A stretch of 16,299 nucleotides of DNA from Lentisphaeria bacterium UBA1724 (GTDB lineage Bacteria; Verrucomicrobiota; Lentisphaeria; Oligosphaerales; Oligosphaeraceae). The translations under genes were made by a program, and so were the position numbers. This document shows positions 9,401 to 14,205 of the stretch, one piece after another. The notes beneath the pieces are model-generated. The model had not been told where the DNA came from. It did not search any database and worked only from the letters and a program-made list of their open reading frames with translations. The stretch spans positions 1-16,299 of the forward strand of contig DCIO01000124.1 of assembly GCA_002315885.1 (NCBI GenBank), given 5' to 3'. Position 1 is the first letter of the stretch. Every line of letters starts with the position of its first letter.

Positions 9401-9443
9401 CCGCCCGCAAGTCCAGGAATACTTCAGAAGACTCGGAGAATAA
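6414..9443 (+). CDS. Large membrane-anchored coiled-coil protein, DUF4175-like
   Basis: The 1009-residue protein has a basic N-terminus, two hydrophobic segments near residues 31-50 and 61-80, an acidic helical stretch, and a third segment near 153-170. A beta-rich region follows to about 470 (for example VTITTRPPEYTG, typical of extracytoplasmic domains in this group). The remainder, about 480-1009, is Gln, Glu, Ala and Arg-rich with long predicted coiled coils. It is broken by a very polar Q/S/D tract near 620-646. It ends in a PKKYRPQVQEYFRRL motif. This layout resembles DUF4175-type proteins of Planctomycetes, Verrucomicrobia and Lentisphaerae, which often sit beside MoxR ATPase, DUF58 and VWA genes; none of those is here. 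The family call is from architecture, not a search. The ATG at 6414 is preferred because it gives the positively charged lead-in to the first membrane segment; the ribosome-binding site is poor. Its function is unknown; an envelope role is plausible. Confidence 0.75.
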   Translation: MPLENRAKKNSRPQPLHDAVRKISRRRFRAMLLWRIVWILLGLSALSAVLGDRVSEQTAFQLLQLGIFVGVVLLLGWSYWLKRSNSLSSLCRDFRHDRPHDYDRLEAALELEANSANADAFQQEYLSELQERYLKEECRALKHAQSWYPQWRPLTLVLALFCAGGLVFLGQGAWERFWNRTIGVEAVAIERLPEKIPVHQDMAISARIQRYGVEGGVFLESVQGGVHRKEAMICGADEAWHLTLFDLTEETYYRVVTKNAASRWRKFIVYVPPAPKSVTITTRPPEYTGLEARTFQEFQDLELVEGEMLSMDCEMPIEQRWELVDGESFYAPPVEFFPRNQAVYLPRFFMEDVSADGTAFRTTVRPDQAPLIELVAPQEDEKITPNTRPALVAMTSDDYGVSQVALHFVIDEGEEVTKELWRDAPQKNVDINQAIDLGTLEGGQVVSGWLEALDNRQPKGHASRSSMFFLTVIPATEDMPPADGQNQQGDQKSQEMSVDDLITESKRLLRGTQDAEARREYVSEELALREQHELSRDLRSLAVAVSGRQVVVAKNAGVAELPPDLAQFFVNATRALEEAGGLVEAGQLLPSRKPQQRALTQLTRLAWMLLQNAQQMAQKGQSGQQSEQSGDQKQSQDQSQSQKGDRNFDMQKLQQALDDIQQLRREEQQVLSELSPKDAAVERRLASRSNDIGSAVASVASAAAAVPPIREAARELVGAAEQLEHGDVNNARLRGDRAVQALTTAESLLQEALRKESLEQMDRLAQKADELAQEQRQQARNSEKMGQGIPSAEEKKAARDAQSALQEKSQRFREEAASSLQNLSRQFPQAADALSEALRSSAADDVQKAQQKAQNALLYGRFERATESQDRAADALEHWRDQLAHAGEQIPQYTPEELQQALEELQERAGELAQAKSQQAQNDAQRNAAQSLKGLGEKFHTGELSQLGEAAMKGTPQEALAALEAARAFLREELAKMMGEDALRYTHSAVPLPKKYRPQVQEYFRRLGE

Positions 9444-9508
9444 TGCTTAATGCTTGATGCTTAATGCTTAATGAAGGAGGGGGAGGTATCCCCCTTGCCC
9501 CCTCTTCT
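9441..9508 (+). repeat. Dispersed repeat element, copy A (starts at a TAA stop)
   Basis: The element opens with the TAA stop of the preceding gene. It continues as imperfect TTAATGC heptamers (9441-9473), then a G-rich/C-rich hairpin: AGGGGGA (9478-9484), loop GGTA, TCCCCCT (9489-9495). It ends TGCCCCCTCTTCT. A second copy lies inverted at 14137-14205; by hand alignment the two differ by five substitutions and one single-base gap. The hairpin has no following T run, so it is not a classic terminator. An ATG inside the element (9471) is in frame with the next gene but is not its likely start. Confidence 0.85.
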
Positions 9509-9539
9509 CATTTCGGAATTGTGCCAGGGACGAATTAGG

Positions 9540-10580
9540 ATGTCTGAAGAGAAGCTTACCATTTTGAATTTACGTGGCAGTTGGCGCGAGATGGGCCGTG
9601 AATACGGCGTCCGTCTTGCGCAGGAATTGCGGCATGTTTTGGCATTTGTGGATAAAGAGATCCCGAATATGTCTCCGGAGTATTTTTTCCCTCGTGGATT
9701 GCCCGTGGGGGTCTCTGTGGTGGATGAGCTCTTCCTGGGTGTCTCCGAGGGCGCCGGGCTTACGTTGGAGGAACTGAAGCGCATCAACGTGGTCGAGGTC
9801 GCATACGTCAACCGCCTGGTGCAGTTTTTCCAGAACGCGATGCCTGGAAAATGCTCTGCGTTGGCGCTCTACGGAGACAAGACACGGGATGGGCAGGTGC
9901 TCTATGGGCGCAATTACGACTGGCTACCAGAGTTTTCCGAATTGGGGCTGGTGCTGACTCATTACCACCCCACGGATAGCGAGCTCTCCTTTGCCGTTCT
10001 GAATTTCCCAGGATGCCTCTACATGACTACGGGCATGAACTCCACAGGACTCTTCATCGAACTTAATGACGCATCTTTCGCATCCACCGAGGTCGATTTT
10101 TCCCGCATACACAATGCCTGGCAGCTCTGGGAAGTGCTGACGCAATCACGGAGCGCTGAGGAGGCGATTGGGATGCTACAGCAACGGGATGCCCAATACA
10201 ACTACGTCATCGGCGTAGCGGATGCCACGCGGTGCTTCTCCTACGAATGGAGCATCCGGGAATCCGCCGTGGTGACAGGGGATGGAGATGCTTTGGCGAT
10301 GGCGAACCACTTTGTCCATCCCAATTGGCAGAATCGTCCCGTGGCCTCCGCCGGCGGAGCCATTTCCTCCGTGTGTCGTCGTCAGGCGCTTCTGAATCAG
10401 GCATCGAAGGTGCCTGCTGGCACTGGGGATTTGGAGACCATGAAGCGCATCTTCGAGCTCACGGTGGAAGATGGTGGTGCGCGATGGATTGCAACCCTCT
10501 TCCAGGTGCTCGCCGAGCCCGCAAAACGCCAGATGGTCATCCGACTCCAAGATGGTCCCTGGACAGAATTTTGTTTCTAG
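9540..10580 (+). CDS. C45-like Ntn-hydrolase family protein
   Basis: A 346-residue protein resembling the C45 / acyl-CoA:6-aminopenicillanate acyltransferase group of N-terminal-nucleophile hydrolases, which cleave or transfer amide-linked acyl groups after self-cleavage to expose a Cys. The N-terminal helix region carries GSWREMGREYG, typical of the group's pro-segment. PGKCSAL provides the candidate nucleophile Cys105, and GRNYDW (123-128) fits the conserved Asn/Asp region of this fold. TGMNSTGL further on matches the oxyanion-side loop. No signal peptide is visible, so it is probably cytoplasmic. The start at 9540 is chosen because the upstream in-frame ATG (9471) lies inside the dispersed repeat and would add 23 repeat-encoded residues. 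The symporter gene follows after 31 bases. The substrate is unknown; a choloylglycine-hydrolase-like activity is an alternative. Confidence 0.8.
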   Translation: MSEEKLTILNLRGSWREMGREYGVRLAQELRHVLAFVDKEIPNMSPEYFFPRGLPVGVSVVDELFLGVSEGAGLTLEELKRINVVEVAYVNRLVQFFQNAMPGKCSALALYGDKTRDGQVLYGRNYDWLPEFSELGLVLTHYHPTDSELSFAVLNFPGCLYMTTGMNSTGLFIELNDASFASTEVDFSRIHNAWQLWEVLTQSRSAEEAIGMLQQRDAQYNYVIGVADATRCFSYEWSIRESAVVTGDGDALAMANHFVHPNWQNRPVASAGGAISSVCRRQALLNQASKVPAGTGDLETMKRIFELTVEDGGARWIATLFQVLAEPAKRQMVIRLQDGPWTEFCF

Positions 10581-10611
10581 AAATCACACAACAACTTACA
10601 TCCCATCCATT

Positions 10612-11880
10612 ATGGCTACTTCTCGTAAATTGTCTCTTCCCGTAAAGATTCTCATTGGCATGGCGCTGGGAATTGTGGTGGGCATCGCCTACAACAAATT
10701 CTCCCCGAGTCAGGAAATCATGAGGGAACTCCTGGGTGTCCGCCTTTTCGACCTGGGTGGAACGCTATTCCTGAATATGTTCCGGATGATCGTGGTGCCC
10801 GTGGTGCTGGTATCCATGATGCGGGGTGTCACAGCCATGAACAACCCCGCACTGCTGGGACGCGTTGGCTTGAAGACGGTCATCATTTTTGCGGTGACCA
10901 CCGTCCTTTCCTCGGTAATGGGCATTGCGGCTTCCTTTGCCATCGGCATTGGCAAGGGCTGTTCCATCGCGTTGCCGGAGGACAGCGGGGTGAAATTGGA
11001 GGGCACGATTTCCTCCTTTAGCGATACCCTCGCTTCGTTGGTTCCTTCCAATCTCTTCACATCTCTGGTGGATGCGAATATGCTCCAGATTATCTTTATT
11101 GCGGTGGCCTTCGGCATTGCCCTGGCGAAAATCCAGGACAAGGTGCCGAAAATCATGGCGCTGTTGGAGGAGATTGATGCATTGAATGTCAAGGTGGTGG
11201 AGATGATTCTTTGCGTCGCTCCATACGGCGTCTTCTGCCTGTTGGCAAATACCTTCTCGAATTTCGGTGCCGCAGTGCTGTTGCCCTTGGGAAAATACAT
11301 CATCTGCTTCCTGCTGGTTCTGGCGGTGCTGCTCTTTGTGGTCTATCCCATTTTAATTCTTTGCTTGGCCAGGCTCTCTCCCGTGACGTTCTACAAGAAA
11401 TTCGCGCCTGTCATGCTGTTGGCTTTCTCTACATCCAGCAGCAACGCCACACTGCCTTCCAATATTGGCGCAGTCACCGATTTGCTTGGCGTTGACAGAA
11501 GCATCTCCACATTCATTCTTTCCCTGGGCGCAACGATCAACATGAACGGCACCGCAATCATGCAGGGATGCGCCGCCGTCCTCATCGCACAACTCTACGG
11601 CATTGACCTGACGTTAGGGCAGATTACGCAGATTATCCTGATGTGCCTCCTGGCATCCGTCGGCACTGCGGGCATGCCTGGCGCGGGCGTCATCATGCTG
11701 GGACTGGTTCTCCAGAGCGTCGGATTGCCGTTGGGCGCCATCGGACTCGTCCTGGGCGTGGACCGCATCGTGGATATGTTCCGCACGGTGGGAAATATCA
11801 CCGGCGACGCCGTGACTGCCCTGGTGGTGGGCGCATCCGAAAAGGCTCTTGACCGCGAAATCTACGCCCGACCGCAATAA
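10612..11880 (+). CDS. Dicarboxylate/amino acid:cation symporter (DAACS, SLC1-type)
   Basis: A 422-residue inner-membrane secondary transporter of the glutamate/dicarboxylate family, which takes up acidic amino acids or C4-dicarboxylates with Na+ or H+. Multiple hydrophobic segments run the length of the protein. LFLNMFRMIVVPVVL lies near 52-66, the re-entrant HP1 serine motif STSSSNATLP at 273-282, and the TM7 motif reads NMNGT at 310-314. The TM8 motif DRIVDMFRTVGNITGD is at 384-399. Arg391 is in the position that binds the side-chain carboxylate in GltPh (Arg397), which favours an acidic substrate. The Asn at 312 replaces the Asp of the usual NMDGT. The start at 10612 gives the normal short N-terminus; no Shine-Dalgarno sequence is evident. 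The 31-base gap from the hydrolase gene suggests co-transcription. Confidence 0.95.
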   Translation: MATSRKLSLPVKILIGMALGIVVGIAYNKFSPSQEIMRELLGVRLFDLGGTLFLNMFRMIVVPVVLVSMMRGVTAMNNPALLGRVGLKTVIIFAVTTVLSSVMGIAASFAIGIGKGCSIALPEDSGVKLEGTISSFSDTLASLVPSNLFTSLVDANMLQIIFIAVAFGIALAKIQDKVPKIMALLEEIDALNVKVVEMILCVAPYGVFCLLANTFSNFGAAVLLPLGKYIICFLLVLAVLLFVVYPILILCLARLSPVTFYKKFAPVMLLAFSTSSSNATLPSNIGAVTDLLGVDRSISTFILSLGATINMNGTAIMQGCAAVLIAQLYGIDLTLGQITQIILMCLLASVGTAGMPGAGVIMLGLVLQSVGLPLGAIGLVLGVDRIVDMFRTVGNITGDAVTALVVGASEKALDREIYARPQ

Positions 11881-11927
11881 AGGTGGTAACTTAAGAAAAA
11901 TTACCAGATTTCACCATTGCCGCGCTG

Positions 11928-13304
11928 ATGCAAGGATCACAGACACAATCGAAATTGGAGGAGCTCTTCCAGCGGAAATCCACCGCGGGGATAATCCTCG
12001 CCATGGCGCTGCCTACGGTGGCGAGCCAGCTGATTTCCGTGATCTACAGCTATGCGGACTCCATGTATGTGGGGAGCCTGAATTCCCCCGAACAGTTCGC
12101 CGCCATCGCTCTGGCTACCCCCGTGATTCTCGTGCTGACCGCCATCGCCAATTTCTGGGGCGTGGGCGGCGGAAGCATGATGGCACGGGCCCTGGGACGG
12201 AAGGATAACCCCACCGCAAACAAGGCATCCGCTTTCTCGGGATACGCCGCGTTGGTCACTAGCGCGATATGCTCTCTGGTGGCGTATCTGGCGGGGGATA
12301 GATTCCTGCGCTTCCTGGGGGCCTCTGATACGGTGTTGCCCTACGCGCGGCAATATCTCTTCTGGATGTTCATTGTCGGCGGCGTGCCTACGGCAGTCAG
12401 CATGACTCTGGCGCATCTGTTGCGCTCCGAGGGTCGCGCACGCCATGCCAGCACGGGGTTGATGCTGGGGTGTATCCTGAATGTCATTCTGGATCCATTC
12501 TTTATCTTCGACTTCGGCTTCGGAATGGGCGTGGAGGGCGCCGCGCTGGCAACAATGCTCTCCAATTGCGTGGCGTTGCTCTATCTGCTGGCGGTGGTAT
12601 GGCGTCATCGCGCGGTCACTTGTCTCTCTTTCCGATTGCAGGATGTGCTGGTGCGATGGTCCCTTGCTCGCGAGGTCATGACGGTGGGACTGCCTTCCGC
12701 CGTCATCATGCTCTGCTCTGCTATCTCCAACAACGTGATGAATATCCTGGTTTCCGCCCACGGCGATCAGGCCATCGCCGCATTGGGGATTGCAAAGAAA
12801 CTGGATTTCCTGCCTGTGCATACCGCCATCGGCATCACCCAGGGCGCCCTGCCGTTGATGGCGTATTCCTACACTTCAGGAAACCATGAGAAGATGCGGG
12901 ATATCCTTTATACGACCCTGAAGATGGCCTTCGGCGTCCTGCTGGTCATCGTGATGTTCCTGGAAATCTTCGCCCATCCCATGTCGCAGATGTTCATCCG
13001 GGATCCGGAGACTGTCCGATACGCCACGAGTTTCATTCGGGTGCTCTGTCTGTCCATTCCCTTCTATGCGCTGAATACCACCATCGATGCATTCTTCCAG
13101 GCAATCAACTACCCCAAGACCGCCTTCGGACTCTCTATCCTTCGCAAAGGCCCGCTGGATATCCCCCTGATGTTCTTGCTGGAGGCCTGTTTCTTCTTTA
13201 CCAATATCATCTGGGCACAGCCAATCATGGATGTGGTCACCATGGTCATCAGTATGGCTGTGGTGTGGTTCTTCTTCCGAAAACGGGAACTTACGCGCAA
13301 ATGA
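11928..13304 (+). CDS. MATE-family multidrug/small-molecule efflux protein
   Basis: A 458-residue polytopic membrane protein of the MATE (MatE/NorM/DinF-like) family, which exports cationic drugs or metabolites by Na+ or H+ antiport. About 12 hydrophobic segments can be counted. Family features include ADSMYVG near 43-49, a glycine-rich GVGGGSMMARALGRKD at 78-93, RSEGRARHA near 166-174, NVILDPFFIF near 185-194 and GVEGAALAT at 201-209; the second half repeats the same fold (for example NTTIDAFFQA). It has the normal length and is intact. The ATG at 11928 has no strong ribosome-binding site, and the 47-base gap from the symporter contains only a weak GGTAA/TTACC inverted repeat. The substrate cannot be inferred. 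Confidence 0.95.
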   Translation: MQGSQTQSKLEELFQRKSTAGIILAMALPTVASQLISVIYSYADSMYVGSLNSPEQFAAIALATPVILVLTAIANFWGVGGGSMMARALGRKDNPTANKASAFSGYAALVTSAICSLVAYLAGDRFLRFLGASDTVLPYARQYLFWMFIVGGVPTAVSMTLAHLLRSEGRARHASTGLMLGCILNVILDPFFIFDFGFGMGVEGAALATMLSNCVALLYLLAVVWRHRAVTCLSFRLQDVLVRWSLAREVMTVGLPSAVIMLCSAISNNVMNILVSAHGDQAIAALGIAKKLDFLPVHTAIGITQGALPLMAYSYTSGNHEKMRDILYTTLKMAFGVLLVIVMFLEIFAHPMSQMFIRDPETVRYATSFIRVLCLSIPFYALNTTIDAFFQAINYPKTAFGLSILRKGPLDIPLMFLLEACFFFTNIIWAQPIMDVVTMVISMAVVWFFFRKRELTRK

Positions 13305-13329
13305 ATCGCAAAGAATCTTTTTCACAATC

Positions 13330-13773
13330 ATGCGAGCACTAATTCAACGAGTAAAGCACGCCCAGGTGGATATCGCAGGGCAAACCGTGGGGAAAATCGG
13401 CAATGGCATGATGATACTCTTCGGGGTGGCGCCTACGGACACCCTGGAAGACGCGGATTATCTGGCGGACCGCTGTGTGAAATTGCGCATTTTTGAGGAT
13501 GAGCAGCATAAGATGAACCGCTCTCTGCTGGATATCCAGGGAGAAATTCTGGTGGTATCCCAATTCACTCTCTATGCGGATGCCAATTCTGGACGCAGGC
13601 CATCCTTCACGGGCGCCGCTAAACCCGACCTGGCAATCCCCTGCTACGAGCATTTCGTCAAGGCCCTCAAGACCTTCGGAGTCACCGTCCAGACTGGCGA
13701 GTTCGGGGCAGATATGCAGGTTTCCCTCCTCAATGACGGACCCGTCACCATCCTGTTGGAAAGCAAGGCGTGA
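13330..13773 (+). CDS. dtd: D-aminoacyl-tRNA deacylase
   Basis: Dtd removes D-amino acids (and glycine mischarged on tRNA-Ala) from tRNAs, a cytoplasmic proofreading step in translation. The 147 residues match the family length (E. coli 145). The start MRALIQRVKHAQV is characteristic, SQFTLYAD carries the SQxT active-site motif, and NDGPVT carries the Gly-cisPro motif that enforces chiral selection across the dimer. The start at 13330 is chosen by alignment to the family N-terminus; an in-frame upstream ATG (13231) would overlap the MATE gene. The gap to the MATE gene is 25 bases and has no clear Shine-Dalgarno site. The last ten codons are copied again 67 bases downstream. Confidence 0.97.
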   Translation: MRALIQRVKHAQVDIAGQTVGKIGNGMMILFGVAPTDTLEDADYLADRCVKLRIFEDEQHKMNRSLLDIQGEILVVSQFTLYADANSGRRPSFTGAAKPDLAIPCYEHFVKALKTFGVTVQTGEFGADMQVSLLNDGPVTILLESKA

Positions 13774-13810
13774 CCGCCTAGCCTGGTTCAGCTACATAGA
13801 CAGATTCCAG

Positions 13811-13844
13811 GTTACCATCCTGTTGGAAAGTAAGGCCTAGCCGC
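13811..13844 (+). pseudogene. Copy of the dtd 3' end (remnant)
   Basis: Positions 13811-13844 repeat 13744-13777 at 29 of 34 bases, 67 bases apart, with a 17-base identical core ACCATCCTGTTGGAAAG. The copy encodes the same nine residues, VTILLESKA, then a stop. All codon changes are silent (GTC/GTT, AGC/AGT, GCG/GCC) and the stop changes from TGA to TAG. Homology starts sharply at the Val codon and ends four bases after the stop. This suggests a fragment of a diverged but functional dtd allele left by recombination or integration, not a simple slip duplication. Confidence 0.8.
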
Positions 13845-13909
13845 GCTATCGATTGAGTAGGAAATCCACAATATTGCAGTGCTGGATACCATTCTCGGGT
13901 TGCAAGACC

Positions 13910-13946
13910 TTATCCCGTGAAATCACCATTTTGGGATAATTATCCC
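13910..13946. other. TTATCCC/GGGATAA palindrome cluster
   Basis: GGGATAATTATCCC (13933-13946) is a perfect 14-base palindrome. A further TTATCCC stands upstream at 13910-13916, giving TTATCCCGT as a direct repeat 30 bases apart. The upstream arm can also pair with GGGATAA (13933-13939), with an inner GTG/CAC pairing. It lies in the gap between the convergent dtd and 14203-16299 genes. It could be an operator or a foldback structure; no binding protein is identified. Confidence 0.6.
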
Positions 13947-13974
13947 GTATTGGGACTACTGTTATACATTGCTT

Positions 13975-14084
13975 AAAAGTGTCAAGAAAACTTGACACTT
14001 TTGATGAAAATATCCACAAGTGTCAAGAAAACTTGACACTTGCGAAGAAAATATCCAAAAGTGTCAAGAAAACTTGACACTTTT
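13975..14084. repeat. Three perfect hairpins in a 41-base tandem array
   Basis: The 24-base string made of AAGTGTCAAG, AAAA and CTTGACACTT begins at 13977, 14018 and 14059, an exact 41-base period, with no change between copies. Each folds into a perfect stem: 12 base pairs for the first (13975-14002), 11 for the second (14017-14042) and 12 for the third (14057-14084). The two 17-base spacers agree at 13 positions and share GAAAATATCCA. The array lies between convergent genes, and its outer A and T runs would let it terminate transcription in both directions. The exact period and conserved spacers are more than a terminator needs, so an operator or iteron-like role is also possible. It is not CRISPR: the spacers are alike and the repeat is too short. 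Confidence 0.9.
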
Positions 14085-14116
14085 TGCAAACACTATGTTC
14101 ACTAGGGGTGAAATAA

Positions 14117-14134
14117 AATTGCGAATTGCGAATT
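14117..14134. repeat. AATTGCG heptamer microrepeat
   Basis: AATTGCG occurs twice in tandem followed by AATT (14117-14134), a 7-base period directly beside dispersed element copy B. Copy A is followed by a similar but degenerate TTTCGGAATT, so this may be the outer end of the same element. Confidence 0.6.
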
Positions 14135-14136
14135 GA

Positions 14137-14205
14137 AGAAGAGGGGGTAAGGGGGATACCTCCCCCCTCCGACATTAAGCATTATGCATTAAGCATTAAG
14201 CATTA
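14137..14205 (-). repeat. Dispersed repeat element, copy B (starts at a TAA stop)
   Basis: On the minus strand this reads TAATGCTTAATGCTTAATGC, then ATAATGC and TTAATG, the G-rich/C-rich hairpin and a CCCCCTCTTCT end. That is the same order as copy A at 9441-9508. Its first three bases are the TAA stop of the minus-strand gene. The hairpin core is GGGGGA (14151-14156), loop TACC, TCCCCC (14161-14166). Both copies therefore have the same orientation relative to the gene they follow. Confidence 0.85.

Noticed and set aside
9471..9539. N-terminal extension of the C45-like hydrolase from the ATG at 9471
   Set aside because: The extension is encoded by the dispersed repeat element, has no family similarity, and a good start exists at 9540.
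13574..13840. An 88-codon plus-strand frame ending in VTILLESKA
   Set aside because: It overlaps dtd in another frame; only its last codons, the copied dtd tail, look protein-coding, so it is reported as a remnant and not as a gene.
13977..14082. CRISPR array
   Set aside because: Repeats are only 24 bases and fully palindromic, the two 17-base spacers are near copies of each other, and no cas gene is present.
14074..14102. Promoter based on the TTGACA in the third hairpin
   Set aside because: TTGACA arises from the palindrome on both strands, no convincing -10 box follows at 16-18 bases, and the nearest downstream gene is on the opposite strand.
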